Shown: positions 17,472 through 26,196, counted from the stretch's first letter. The stretch is DNA of 53,742 nt from Streptomyces mangrovisoli (GCF_000974985.2 NZ_LAVA02000048.1:1-53742); one strand, 5' to 3'. Notes: generated by a model not told the origin, from the letters alone. Translations and numbers: made by a program.

Positions 17472-17858
17472 TGGTGGAGATGGCGGGAATCGAACCCGCG
17501 TCCAACGGTGCAGAATCAGGGCTTCTCCGTGTGCAGTTCGCTGTGATTTTCTCGGCCCCGGCAATCACGCGAACAAGTCGCCGACGGGCCCAGTCACTGT
17601 TTGGTTTCCCATCCGACCCCGTGACCGGGCCGGATGGTTTAGTCCCCTAGATTATGCCAGGGTCCGGGTCGGGAACATCCCCGGTCTGACACCCGTTAGG
17701 GCCTTCACTCACTGCTTATTAGGCAGCGAGGGCGAAGGCGCGGGAATCGCTCTTGGAATTGGCGATTATTGGTTGCGACATATGGTTAACGAGATCATTG
17801 CCGCTTCCTCGACACGCTTCCCCTGCTTCGACAGCCGCTGTCGAAACCGATCATCCCC
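17472..17858 (-). ncRNA. ssrA: Transfer-messenger RNA (tmRNA)
   Basis: A 387-nt tmRNA that rescues stalled ribosomes. The 5' end GGGGATG pairs with the 3' CATCTCC (7 bp, one G-U), CCA is encoded, and the T-arm GGTTCGATTCC is intact. The tag frame runs from 17763 to 17722, followed by TAATAA: ANSKSDSRAFALAA. Its last eight residues, RAFALAA preceded by S, keep the usual actinobacterial FALAA degradation signal. smpB, its protein partner, lies 80 bp upstream on the same strand. A TACGAT at 17912-17907 could be the -10 box of its own promoter, with the 5' leader removed by RNase P. Confidence 0.96.
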
Positions 17859-17938
17859 ATGTTGATTTTTCAATGCGCGCACCGGCTTCCACCCGGTGTC
17901 GTGACCATCGTACGGGATCAGCGCACGACGGGGCCAGC

Positions 17939-18523
17939 CTATTCCCGCGGGTCACGCGCCCCGCGGGAACACGCGCCCCGCTGGCGTCGCTTGGCCGCGG
18001 CGATCGCGCGGTCGCTCTCCCGGCGGTCCTGCTGCTCGCGCAGGGTCTGCCGCTTGTCGTACTCCTTCTTGCCTCGGGCGAGGGCGATCTCCGCCTTGGC
18101 CCGGCCGTCCTTGAAGTACAGGGCGAGGGGCACGATGGTGTGACCCGTCTCCTGGGACTTCGCCTCCAGCTTGTCGATCTCCTCGCGGTGCAGCAGCAGC
18201 TTGCGCTTGCGGCGCACCGAGTGGTTGGTCCAGGTCCCCTGGCTGTACTCGGGGATGTGGGCGTTGTGCAGCCACGCCTCGTTGCCGTCGATCTGGACGA
18301 AGCCGTCCACGAGCGTGGCCCGGCCCTGCCGCAGCGACTTGACCTCGGTGCCGGACAGGACGATGCCCGCCTCGTAGGTGTCGACGATCGCGTAGTCGTG
18401 CCGCGCCTTCTTGTTCTGCGCGACGATCTTGCGCTTGCCGCCCTTCTCGCCGTCCCTGGCGTGGGCGGGCGTCCCCTGCTGCTTCTGCTGGGACTCTTTC
18501 GGTACGTACATTCCCTTGGCCAT
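17939..18523 (-). CDS. smpB: SmpB, tmRNA-binding protein
   Basis: A 194-residue SsrA-binding protein that delivers tmRNA to stalled ribosomes. The core from ~45 to ~175 carries GIVLSGTEVKSLRQGRATL, WLHNAHIPEY and the C-terminal KKEYDKRQTLREQQDRRESDR helix that enters the decoding site. I chose ATG 18523 (MAKGMYVPKE) because GGAGGG lies 5 nt upstream; an ATG four codons earlier lacks a site. Compared with the usual ~155-160 residues it has a ~40-residue charged N-terminal extension and a short C-terminal tail (GACSRGARDPRE). ssrA follows directly. Confidence 0.95.
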   Translation of the reverse strand: MAKGMYVPKESQQKQQGTPAHARDGEKGGKRKIVAQNKKARHDYAIVDTYEAGIVLSGTEVKSLRQGRATLVDGFVQIDGNEAWLHNAHIPEYSQGTWTNHSVRRKRKLLLHREEIDKLEAKSQETGHTIVPLALYFKDGRAKAEIALARGKKEYDKRQTLREQQDRRESDRAIAAAKRRQRGACSRGARDPRE

Positions 18524-18591
18524 AGTGCCCTCCATTTTCGCACTACGGAGGGGGTGCGAGGGAAGCGGTTTACCGGCAGGTCAGCCGCGCG

Positions 18592-19797
18592 TCACGGGGC
18601 GTCGCCCAGACCGCTGAGCACGGTCTCGGCGCGCGCGATCGCGCCCTCGTCCGACTGGTCGACCTGGTCGTCCTGGAGGTCGGGGGTGATGCCCTTGCCG
18701 TCCACGGCACGTCCGGAGGGGGTGCGGTAGTGCCCGACGGTCAGCTCGGCGACGGCACCGTCGGGCAGCCGGCTCGGCATCTGGATGGAGCCCTTGCCGA
18801 AGGTGCGGGAGCCGACGACGACCGCGCGGCCGCGGTCCTGGAGGGCGCCGGTGAGCATCTCGGCCGCGCTCATCGTGCCGCCGTCGACGAGGGTGACCAG
18901 CGGTCGGCCGGTGTCGCCGCCGGTGACGGCGTGCAGGGCGTGCTGGGTGCCGTCGACGTCGTAGGTGGCGACCAGACCGCCGTCGAGGAAGGCGGAGGCG
19001 GTGGTGACGGCCTCGGTGACCAGGCCGCCGGAGTTGCCGCGCAGGTCGAGGATGACCCCCGCGCCGGGCGGGGCCTGCCGCACCGCGGTGCGGACGTCGT
19101 CCCCGGCGCCCTTGGTGAAGGACGCGATCTTGATGACGGTGACGCCGTCGGGGAGCTTGCGGACGGTCACGGAGTCGGTGGACAGGCGCGCTCTTCGCAG
19201 CGTCTCGGTCCACGTGCGTCTGCCGCGCTCCAGCCCGAGGGTGACCGTCGTGCCGGCCGGCGCGTCCTGCGCGTCGCCGCGGAGTAAGGAGACGACCTCG
19301 GTCACCGGTTCCCCGTCGACCTTCTTCCCGTCGACGCTGCGCAGCCGGTCGCCCTTGCGCAGCCCCGCGTCGGCGGCCGGCGATCCGGACTGCACCTTGG
19401 TGATCTCGATACGGCCGTCCCGCTCGCGCCGCGCCCACAGGCCGACGCCGGTGTACTGGCCGTCGAGGGCCTCCTGGAACTCCTGGTACTCGCCCGGGGA
19501 GTAGACGGCGCCCCAGCGGTCCCCACTGCGGCTCACGGCCCGCTCGGCGGCCTCGGTGGGGGACTTGCCGTCGGCCAGCGCGTCGGCGGCCGCCTTCTGC
19601 ACGTCCTCGCCGCCGGTCGGGGCGGCGTGCCGGGCGGCCGAACGGGCGGCGCCGGCGCCCTCGTTGTCGTCGCCCCGGGCGGTGCCGGGGAACGATCCGG
19701 TGGCGGCGCCCGCGACGAGCACACTGGTGAACACCAATGTCAGGGCGGCCCCGCGGCGGATGCGGCGGGGCTGACAGAACAGGTCACGACCTGACAT
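18592..19797 (-). CDS. S41-family C-terminal processing peptidase (CtpA-like)
   Basis: About 401 residues. An N-terminal hydrophobic segment (ALTLVFTSVLVAGAATGSF) anchors or exports it, followed by a PDZ domain (~115-195, with GVGLWARRERDGRIEITKV) and the S41 catalytic domain with nucleophile S310 in TMSAAEM and general base K335 in FGKGSIQ, the normal Ser-Lys spacing of 25. It should cleave C-terminal tails of secreted or membrane proteins. I chose ATG 19797; earlier codons lie within the ftsX terminator. It sits between smpB and ftsX on the same strand, a conserved actinobacterial arrangement. Confidence 0.88.
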   Translation of the reverse strand: MSGRDLFCQPRRIRRGAALTLVFTSVLVAGAATGSFPGTARGDDNEGAGAARSAARHAAPTGGEDVQKAAADALADGKSPTEAAERAVSRSGDRWGAVYSPGEYQEFQEALDGQYTGVGLWARRERDGRIEITKVQSGSPAADAGLRKGDRLRSVDGKKVDGEPVTEVVSLLRGDAQDAPAGTTVTLGLERGRRTWTETLRRARLSTDSVTVRKLPDGVTVIKIASFTKGAGDDVRTAVRQAPPGAGVILDLRGNSGGLVTEAVTTASAFLDGGLVATYDVDGTQHALHAVTGGDTGRPLVTLVDGGTMSAAEMLTGALQDRGRAVVVGSRTFGKGSIQMPSRLPDGAVAELTVGHYRTPSGRAVDGKGITPDLQDDQVDQSDEGAIARAETVLSGLGDAP

Positions 19798-19821
19798 GGC
19801 GGTGAGTCTAGGACAACACAG

Positions 19822-19855
19822 GAGGGCCGAACGGTTGGTTGACCGTTCGGCCCTC
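19822..19855 (-). terminator. Terminator of ftsEX
   Basis: A 14-bp perfect stem (GAGGGCCGAACGGT / ACCGTTCGGCCCTC) with a 6-nt loop, 10 bp after the ftsX stop codon, separating ftsEX from the S41 protease gene. Confidence 0.8.
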
Positions 19856-19865
19856 TTGGTATGTG

Positions 19866-20783
19866 TCACACCTTCAGGTACTTGCGCAGCGCGAAGAACG
19901 CGGCAAGCGCGGGCATCAGCAGGCTCGTGGCGAGAATGAGCGGCAGCTTGGTCAGCACCGCGTCCCAGCCGATGAAGTTGATCAGATTGAGCTTGTGGGA
20001 CAGGTCCAGGCCGTGATCGATGATGAAGTACCGGGCGACCACCAGGAATCCGCAGGCGACCGTGCCGCCGATGAGTCCGGCGACCGCCGCCTCCATGATG
20101 AACGGCGCCTGGATGTAGAAGCCGGAGGCGCCGACCAGCCGCATGATCCCGGTCTCCCGGCGGCGGCTGAAGGCGGAGACGCGCACGGTGTTGACGATCA
20201 GCATCAGGGCGACCACCAGCATCAGCGCCATGACCGCCCGCGCGGCCCAGTTCATGCCGTTCAGCAGGCCGAAGAGGTTGTCCAGGATGCCCTTCTGGTC
20301 CTGCACGGACTGCACGCCGTCGCGCCCGTCGAAGGCGGTCGCGATCACCTGGTACTTCTGCGGGTCCTTCAGCTTGATGCGGTACGACTCCTGCATCTGG
20401 TCCGGCGTGAGGGAGCTGGCCAGCGGGGAGTCGCCGAACTGCTCCTTGTAGTGCTTGTACGCCTCGTCCTGCGACTCGTAGGAGACCTTCTCCACGACCG
20501 ACATCTTGTTCAGGTCGGCCTTGATCTGTGTCTTCTGGTCGTCGGTCACCGCGCCCTTGGCGCAGTTGGGGTCCGACTCGGCGTCGCTCTTGTTGCAGAG
20601 GAAGATCGAGACGTTGACCTTGTCGTACCAGTAGCCCTTCATGGTGGTCACCTGGTCGCTCATCAGCAGCGAACCGCCGAACAGGGCCAGGGACAGGGCG
20701 ACGGAGACGACGACCGCGAAGGTCATCGTCAGGTTGCGGCGGAGACCGACTCCGATCTCCGACAGAACGAACTGGGCGCGCAT
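19866..20783 (-). CDS. ftsX: FtsX, cell-division ABC permease
   Basis: A 305-residue permease-like protein with four membrane segments: one at ~20-45, then a large extracellular domain (~50-165, with two cysteines at CNKSDAESDPNC), then three C-terminal helices. With FtsE it relays cell-division signals to peptidoglycan hydrolases outside the cell. It starts at ATG 20783, 32 bp after ftsE, and is followed by a strong hairpin. Length and layout are normal for actinobacterial FtsX. Confidence 0.95.
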   Translation of the reverse strand: MRAQFVLSEIGVGLRRNLTMTFAVVVSVALSLALFGGSLLMSDQVTTMKGYWYDKVNVSIFLCNKSDAESDPNCAKGAVTDDQKTQIKADLNKMSVVEKVSYESQDEAYKHYKEQFGDSPLASSLTPDQMQESYRIKLKDPQKYQVIATAFDGRDGVQSVQDQKGILDNLFGLLNGMNWAARAVMALMLVVALMLIVNTVRVSAFSRRRETGIMRLVGASGFYIQAPFIMEAAVAGLIGGTVACGFLVVARYFIIDHGLDLSHKLNLINFIGWDAVLTKLPLILATSLLMPALAAFFALRKYLKV

Positions 20784-20815
20784 GGCGTCGGGTTATGCCT
20801 TTCCGTCGTGGAGCG

Positions 20816-21505
20816 TCAGTGCTGGTAGCCGTAGACGCCGCGGGCCTGGTCGCGGACGAGGCGGCCCTTCTCCAGCTCGATGACGCGCTTGCGCATCTGG
20901 TCCACGATGTTCTGGTCGTGCGTCGCCATCACCACGGTGGTGCCGGTCCGGTTGATCCGGTCGAGCAGCTTCATGATGCCGACGGAGGTCTGCGGGTCGA
21001 GGTTGCCGGTGGGCTCGTCCGCGATGAGCAGCTTGGGCCGGTTGACGAAGGCGCGCGCGATGGCCACGCGCTGCTGCTCACCACCGGACAGCTCACCGGG
21101 CATCCGGTCCTCCTTGCCGCCGAGCCCGACGAGGTCGAGCACCTGCGGCACGGACTTGCGGATCTCGCCCTTGGACTTGCCGATGACCTCCTGCGCGAAG
21201 GCCACGTTCTCGGCGACGGTCTTGTTGGGCAGCAGGCGGAAGTCCTGGAACACCGTCCCCAGCTGGCGCCGCATCTGCGGCACCTTCCAGTTGGACAGCC
21301 GCGCGAGGTCCTTGCCCAGGACGTGCACCTGACCGTGGCTGCACCGCTCCTCGCGGAGGATGAGCCGCAGGAAGGTGGACTTGCCGGAGCCGGAGGACCC
21401 GACCAGGAACACGAATTCGCCCTTCTCCACTTCCAGGGAGACATCCCTGAGTGCGGGGCGGGTCTGCTTGGGGTAGACCTTGGAGACGTTGTCGAATCGG
21501 ATCAC
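20816..21505 (-). CDS. ftsE: FtsE, cell-division ABC ATPase
   Basis: A 229-residue ATPase with Walker A GSSGSGKST, signature LSGGEQQR, Walker B LLIADEPTGNLDP and a switch histidine in ATHDQ. It drives the FtsEX complex at the division site. I chose GTG at 21505 (VIRFDNVSKVYPKQT) because FtsE proteins begin exactly there; the open frame runs to 21997 but its extra residues resemble no FtsE sequence. It is the first gene of the ftsEX pair and divergent from the small gene at 21759. Confidence 0.95.
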   Translation of the reverse strand: MIRFDNVSKVYPKQTRPALRDVSLEVEKGEFVFLVGSSGSGKSTFLRLILREERCSHGQVHVLGKDLARLSNWKVPQMRRQLGTVFQDFRLLPNKTVAENVAFAQEVIGKSKGEIRKSVPQVLDLVGLGGKEDRMPGELSGGEQQRVAIARAFVNRPKLLIADEPTGNLDPQTSVGIMKLLDRINRTGTTVVMATHDQNIVDQMRKRVIELEKGRLVRDQARGVYGYQH

Positions 21506-21758
21506 GGGTGCACCACGGGTCGCCGGGGGTAGATGAGCGTGACCATACGCGACCCGGGTGTGCGAGCGCAGGCGCCGGTACAGGTTGCGTGAGGGTTGTG
21601 CGTTTTTGTACCTGCGGACTCGGCCGGAAAAGCCTCTCGGGAGCGCTCCTGGCTTCGGCGCCGCAGGATGCCGCGGAATCTGGGACAGTGGAGAGGGGAA
21701 CGTTCTCGGTCGCGGGGACGTTGTGGAGAGAGTTGACCGGTGCAAGGAGGGCGAGCGC

Positions 21759-21950
21759 ATGACGTACGACCGGTTGGTGTGCGCGAACTGTGCGTCGCCC
21801 GTGAGCGAGGGCCGGTGCCCTGTGTGCCGCGCCAACCGCGCACGGCTGCAGCAGGAGAACTTCATGTCGGGGCTGAACCCGATGGCTCTCATCGCGTTGC
21901 TGGCGGTGCTGATCGCGGCCGTGGCGCTGCTGGCGCACCAGACCGCCTGA
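21759..21950 (+). CDS. Small zinc-ribbon membrane protein
   Basis: A 63-residue protein with two CxxC pairs (CANC and CPVC, about 13 residues apart), probably binding one zinc ion, followed by one transmembrane helix (PMALIALLAVLIAAVALLAH). AAGGAGG lies 8 nt before ATG 21759. It is divergent from ftsE and followed by a hairpin terminator. Similar unnamed small proteins occur at this place in streptomycetes. I cannot assign a role; membrane-anchored zinc ribbons often mediate protein contacts. Confidence 0.8.
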   Translation: MTYDRLVCANCASPVSEGRCPVCRANRARLQQENFMSGLNPMALIALLAVLIAAVALLAHQTA

Positions 21951-22002
21951 CGGACGCCGGGACGCGGGCCGGCCGGCCCTGAGAGCCCCAGGAACACGCG
22001 AA

Positions 22003-22029
22003 GGGCCCGGAGCGAGACGCTCCGGGCCC
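22003..22029. terminator. Bidirectional terminator
   Basis: A 12-bp perfect stem (GGGCCCGGAGCG / CGCTCCGGGCCC) with an AGA loop, between the convergent zinc-ribbon gene and the LAETG protein gene. Confidence 0.8.
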
Positions 22030-22074
22030 GTTGCCGTCATCGGGCGCGCACGCGGCGCACCCGTGCGGCCACGC

Positions 22075-22671
22075 TCAGGCAGCGGCTCCGCCGCGGCCGC
22101 CCGCCAGACGCGGCAGCACCCGGAAGCCGATGCCGCCGGCGATCATCGTCGCGGCGCCGATCAGCAGGAACACGGTCTGGCCCGCACCGGTCTCGGCGAG
22201 CTCGCTGTCGCCGCCCTGGGCGGTGGTGTCCGAGCCGGTGTCGGTGAGGGCCGAGGAGCCCTCCTCCTGCGCGGAGGTGCCGCCGTCGGGGTCGGTGTTG
22301 TTGCCGCCGCCGCTGCTGCCGCTGCCGCTGGTCGAGCCGTCGGTCGGGGTGCCGGTGGAGTCCGTCGGGTCGTCCGTGGGCTCGGTGGGCTCCTGCGTGG
22401 GCTCGGTCGGCTCCGACTCCGTCGGGTCCGGGGCGGTGCTGGTGGCCGGGTCGGTGGGCGCCTCGGAGGTGGCCGGGTCCGTGGGGATCTCCGTGCCGGG
22501 GTCGGTCGCCGTCGGGTCGTCGGTCGGGTCGTCCGGGGACGCCACCGAGGCGTCCAGGGTCACGCCGAGGTCGAGGGCCGAGGCCGCGCCGGCCGCGGTC
22601 AGCGAGGCACCCGCGGCGATCACGACGCCGGCGGCTATGCGCGCGACCCGGATCCGCGTCTTCTTCGTCAT
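22075..22671 (-). CDS. Sortase-anchored surface protein (LAETG motif)
   Basis: A 198-residue secreted protein: a signal peptide (about 1-32), a ~100-residue stalk rich in Thr, Pro, Asp, Ser and Glu (for example DPTDDPTATDPGTEIPTDPA), the sorting motif LAETG near residue 162, a hydrophobic helix and a short basic tail. LAxTG is the signal used by class E sortases of streptomycetes, so it should be linked to the cell wall. The stalk has no recognisable domain. ATG 22671 has GGGGG about 10 nt upstream. Its binding partner or purpose is unknown. Confidence 0.82.
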   Translation of the reverse strand: MTKKTRIRVARIAAGVVIAAGASLTAAGAASALDLGVTLDASVASPDDPTDDPTATDPGTEIPTDPATSEAPTDPATSTAPDPTESEPTEPTQEPTEPTDDPTDSTGTPTDGSTSGSGSSGGGNNTDPDGGTSAQEEGSSALTDTGSDTTAQGGDSELAETGAGQTVFLLIGAATMIAGGIGFRVLPRLAGGRGGAAA

Positions 22672-22933
22672 CTGCTTGCTACCCCCAGTAGCGATTCGTC
22701 GGTGAGGCGGCGCCCGGGGCCGTGATCGACGGGGTCGGCTACTGCGTGTGCGAAGCCCCCCGGTTCACATGCGCCCCAGAGATACGCATGCCACGCTTCA
22801 CCCTTCCGATTTTTCACAGCACCGTCAAGGCCGTTGCGTGCGCAATGTCCAATTGACCGCTGTTTGCCGGGGGTTGGAGTCTGTGAGTGTGATGTAAAAC
22901 CCAGCCGGGCCGGGCGGAGAAGATAGTAGAAAC
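22672..22933. other. Intergenic region upstream of the LAETG gene
   Basis: Noncoding stretch that must hold the promoter of the LAETG gene. It is less GC-rich than its surroundings around 22800-22930, but I see no clear -35/-10 pair or operator. Confidence 0.5.
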
Positions 22934-22964
22934 GGCAACTGCCGCCCGATGGGCGGCAGTTGCC
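22934..22964 (-). terminator. Terminator of prfB
   Basis: A 14-bp perfect stem (GGCAACTGCCGCCC / GGGCGGCAGTTGCC) with a 3-nt loop, 68 bp after the prfB stop. On the minus strand it is followed by GTTTCTACTATCTTCTCC, an unusually T-rich tail for this genome. Confidence 0.85.
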
Positions 22965-23032
22965 ATGTCGACAAAGCGCCTTCCCCAAGGGGTGCGCACG
23001 CTCGGCCGGTTGCGCTCCGACGGAGTGTCCGC

Positions 23033-24139
23033 CTACTTCTCCCGCTGCTTGCGCCAGCGAATTCCGGCCTCCAGGAAACCGTCGATCTCGCCGTTGAACA
23101 CGGCCTCGGGGTTGCCGACCTCGAACTCGGTGCGCAGGTCCTTGACCATCTGGTACGGGTGCAGGACGTACGAACGCATCTGGTTGCCCCAGGAGTTGCC
23201 GCCGTCGCCCTTGAGGGCGTCCATCTTGGCCTGCTCCTCCTGGCGGCGCCGCTCCAGCAGCTTCGCCTGGAGGACGTTCATCGCGGTCGCCTTGTTCTGG
23301 ATCTGCGACCGCTCGTTCTGGCAGGAGACGACGATGCCGGTGGGGATGTGCGTCAGGCGGACCGCGGAGTCGGTCGTGTTGACGCCCTGGCCGCCGGGGC
23401 CGGAGGACCGGTACACGTCGACGCGCAGCTCGGACTCGTCGATCTCGATGTGGTCCGTCGTCTCGACCACGGGCAGCACCTCGACACCCGCGAACGAGGT
23501 CTGGCGGCGGCCCTGGTTGTCGAAGGGCGAGATGCGCACCAGGCGGTGGGTGCCCTGCTCGACGGAGAGCGTGCCGTAGGCGTACGGCACCTGCACGGCG
23601 AAGGTGGTCGACTTGATGCCGGCCTCCTCCGCGTACGACGTCTCGTAGACCTCGGTCTTGTAGCCCTTCTGCTCCGCCCAGCGCAGGTACATCCGCTGCA
23701 GCTTCTCGGCGAAGTCGGCGGCGTCGACGCCGCCCGCCTCGGCGCGGATGTTGACGAGCGCCTCGCGGGAGTCGTACTCCCCGCTGAGGAGCGTGCGGAC
23801 CTCCATCTCGTCCAGCGCCTTCTTGACGGCGGTGAGCTCGGTGTCGGCCTCGGCACGGGTGTCCGGGTCGTCCTCCTCCTCGGCCATCTCGAAGAGCACG
23901 GCGAGATCGTCGATCCGGCCGCGCAGCGCCTCCGCCTTCCTGACCTCCGCCTGGAGGTGGGAGAGCTTGCTGGTGATCTTCTGCGCCTCGTCCGGGTTGT
24001 CCCACAGGGACGGCGCGGCCGCCTGCTCCTCGAGCACGGCGATGTCTGCCCTCAGCTTGTCGAGGTCCAGAACGGCCTCGATCGACTCCATGGTCGAGGA
24101 GAGGGACTTGAGCTCTTCGGATACATCGACGACTGCCAC
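23033..24139 (-). CDS. prfB: Peptide chain release factor 2
   Basis: A 368-residue RF2 that releases finished peptides at UGA and UAA. The stop-codon recognition motif SPF (RISPFDNQGRRQTSF) and the catalytic GGQ (SSGPGGQGVNTTDS) are intact. There is no programmed +1 frameshift near the N terminus; the frame is continuous, unlike E. coli prfB. I chose GTG 24139 (VAVVDVSEELKSL) since RF2 sequences of streptomycetes begin there. GGAGG is only one base upstream, so the true start might lie slightly further on. The long upstream open frame is a shadow across the repeat cluster. Confidence 0.93.
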   Translation of the reverse strand: MAVVDVSEELKSLSSTMESIEAVLDLDKLRADIAVLEEQAAAPSLWDNPDEAQKITSKLSHLQAEVRKAEALRGRIDDLAVLFEMAEEEDDPDTRAEADTELTAVKKALDEMEVRTLLSGEYDSREALVNIRAEAGGVDAADFAEKLQRMYLRWAEQKGYKTEVYETSYAEEAGIKSTTFAVQVPYAYGTLSVEQGTHRLVRISPFDNQGRRQTSFAGVEVLPVVETTDHIEIDESELRVDVYRSSGPGGQGVNTTDSAVRLTHIPTGIVVSCQNERSQIQNKATAMNVLQAKLLERRRQEEQAKMDALKGDGGNSWGNQMRSYVLHPYQMVKDLRTEFEVGNPEAVFNGEIDGFLEAGIRWRKQREK

Positions 24140-24304
24140 GCCTCCAGCGTAACGGCTCCGCCAACCGAGCCGCGCCGGGCCGCCCTGGGTACCGGGGGTA
24201 CCGGGCGGACGAGGCGGGGCCGGGCCCCGCACCCCGGGGTGGACCGTGGGGTCCGCGAGCGGGGGCCGAGGTCCGTGGGCTCGTGCGGGTCCGTCGGTGG
24301 TCGC

Positions 24305-24530
24305 TCGCGCAGTTCCCCGCGCCCCTGACGGGGTGGCCGCGTCGGCTCCCTCAGGGGCGCGGGGAACTGCGCGACCAGCCCCCACCAGGCCGCGGGCAGG
24401 CGCCGACACCGGGGGCTTCGGCCTTCTGGTCCCGCGCGGGACCGGTGGGGCACCTTCGCGCAGTTCCCCGCGCCCCTTTCGGGGCGCGGTTGCCGGGGCG
24501 TCCCTGAAAGGGGCGCGGGGAACTGCGCGA
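24305..24530. repeat. REP-like dispersed repeat, cluster 3 (4 copies)
   Basis: Cores alternate in orientation: reverse 24305-24325, forward 24354-24374, reverse 24456-24476, forward 24510-24530. Each reverse/forward pair makes an inverted repeat that could fold into a long hairpin. They fill most of the 441-bp gap between pkaB and prfB, which otherwise shows no gene. Confidence 0.85.
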
Positions 24531-24580
24531 CCAGCCCTCACCGGGCCGCGGGCGGGCGTGCGGCGGCCCCTCGTCCCGGG

Positions 24581-25822
24581 TCAGGGGGTGGCGGATGTCG
24601 CGTGGGTAGCGGGTTGGGTAGGGGCGGCGGAGCCGTCGTCCGACGTGGCCAGCCAGGCGCCGACGGCCACCGCCGCCGCCACGACCGCCCCCGCCACGCC
24701 CAGCGTGATGCGGCGCCGGCGGGCCACCGCGCGGTGCCGGGCCGAGCCGGGGCGGGGCGCGCCCGCCGCGCGGGGGACCCGGGCTGTGCCGCGGGCGCCG
24801 CCCGCCAGCTCGTCGGGGCCCGGCACCCGCATCGAGGTGTGGGTGTCCCGGTTGGAGTCCGGCTTCGCGCCCGGCACCAGCGGTACGGCGCCGCGCCGGG
24901 CCCGCTCCACGACGGGCGCCGCGGGCGCCGCGCTCGCCGCGGGCTCCGGCTCCTCCTCGGGGTCTGACTCCGGCTCGTCGACGTCCAGCGGCGGCATCCC
25001 GGCCAGCATCGGCAGCAGCTCCCGCAGCCGGGTCCCCATCTCCGAGGCGCGCAGCCGGGACGCCGGGGCCTTCGCCAGGCACTGCACGATCAGCTGCCAC
25101 AGCTCATCGGGGATGCCGGGCAGCGGGACCACGGTCTCCGTGACATGGCGGCGCAGCACCGCGCCGGGGTGGCCGCCGCCGAACGGCGTGAAGCCCGCCA
25201 GCAGTTCGTAGAGGACGGTGGCCAGGGCGTAGATGTCCACTGCGGCCCGGGGCGGCAGGCCCTCGACGATCTCCGGCGCCAGATAGTCCGGCGTGCCGAT
25301 GATCTTCGTGGCCTTGGTCCGGCGCGGGGTGTCGATGAGCTTCGCCACCCCGAAGTCGGTCAGCAGCGCGCGGTGCGAGCCGCCGGGACCGAGCGGGCCC
25401 TGCATGTCGAGCAGCACGTTCTCCGGCTTCACGTCCCGGTGCACGACGCCCGCGGCGTGCGCGGCGGCCAGGCCGTCCGCCACGTCGGCGGCGATCGCCA
25501 CGGCCGCCTCCGGCGCGAGCCTGCGCTCGCGCTCCAGACGGGTGCGCAGATCGGTGCCGCGGACCAGGTCCATGACGAGCGCGAGATCGTTGCCGTCCAC
25601 GACGAGGTCGCGCACGGACACCACGTTGGGGTGCTCCAGACCCAGCAGGGCCGTGCGCTCCTGCACGAAGCGGCCCACGAGCTCCTGGTCGGACGCGAGG
25701 TCCTCGCGCAGCAGCTTGACGGCCACCGGCCCGTCCGGCCCCTCGCCCAGCCACACCGTGCCGGCGCTGCCCCGCCCCAGGATCTGGTGCGCGGTGTACC
25801 GGCTGCCGATCTTCCGTGCCAA
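24581..25822 (-). CDS. pkaB: Membrane-anchored Ser/Thr protein kinase (PkaB-like)
   Basis: A 413-residue Hanks-type kinase. Motifs in order: GRGSAGTVW, AVKLL (ATP lysine), HRDVKPEN, DFG, APE and DIYALATVLYELL, over ~8-265. An acidic Ser/Ala/Pro linker leads to one transmembrane helix (ITLGVAGAVVAAAVAVGAWLA) and a short extracellular Thr-rich tail without a sensor domain. The start is TTG at 25822, supported by AGGAG 5 nt upstream. Size and pairing with the next kinase match PkaB of S. coelicolor. Targets are unknown; the nearby FHA protein is a plausible phosphothreonine reader. Confidence 0.9.
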   Translation of the reverse strand: MARKIGSRYTAHQILGRGSAGTVWLGEGPDGPVAVKLLREDLASDQELVGRFVQERTALLGLEHPNVVSVRDLVVDGNDLALVMDLVRGTDLRTRLERERRLAPEAAVAIAADVADGLAAAHAAGVVHRDVKPENVLLDMQGPLGPGGSHRALLTDFGVAKLIDTPRRTKATKIIGTPDYLAPEIVEGLPPRAAVDIYALATVLYELLAGFTPFGGGHPGAVLRRHVTETVVPLPGIPDELWQLIVQCLAKAPASRLRASEMGTRLRELLPMLAGMPPLDVDEPESDPEEEPEPAASAAPAAPVVERARRGAVPLVPGAKPDSNRDTHTSMRVPGPDELAGGARGTARVPRAAGAPRPGSARHRAVARRRRITLGVAGAVVAAAVAVGAWLATSDDGSAAPTQPATHATSATP

Positions 25823-26100
25823 GACTGCTCCTACAGACGCGTGTTGCCGACGCTGCGCCGCTCCGGGGAGGACTCACTTCGGACCTTCGGCCGCCGGACT
25901 CGGACCCCCAGCCGATAAAAGTACGCGTCCCGCGCTCCAACCTTCACCACGGGGACGGAAATCACCCGCTGGTTGTCGACAAATCCCCAACATGATCGGG
26001 CGGAAGGGTGCGAAGGGGCACACCGAGGGGGCGTACGGCGACCGGGATGTCGTACGGCGAACAGGGGCTCGGGGCCGGCCGAACAGTGACCCGGGACCGA
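25823..26100. other. Intergenic region upstream of pkaB
   Basis: Noncoding region with the pkaB promoter side. The stretch around 25910-25990 has lower GC than its surroundings (ATAAAAGTACGCGTCC at ~25915), where a promoter is likely. No confident boxes or operators. Confidence 0.4.
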
Positions 26101-26172
26101 CCGGGCGGCGGACGGGGCGGCCGGGCGGCGGACGGGGTCGGCCGGGCGGCGGACGGGGCGGCCGGGCGGCGG
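26101..26172. repeat. Tandem ~20-bp repeats downstream of pkaA
   Basis: About 3.5 copies of CCGGGCGGCGGACGGGGCGG in direct tandem, one expanded by a base (GGTCGG). They end about 25 bp before the pkaA stop codon on the minus strand, so they lie in its 3' region. Confidence 0.75.
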
Positions 26173-26196
26173 CCCGCCCGGGGCGCCAGGAGCGCC

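Noticed and set aside
17472..17497. A tRNA gene
   Set aside because: The T-arm and CCA belong to the tmRNA; no anticodon arm follows at tRNA distance.
10926..17858. Integrative element inserted at ssrA
   Set aside because: No integrase, no second copy of the tmRNA 3' end and no other mobile genes are visible; only the location suggests it.
23033..24139. Programmed frameshift in prfB
   Set aside because: The frame is continuous, with no in-frame UGA and no slippery CTT-TGA sequence near the N terminus.
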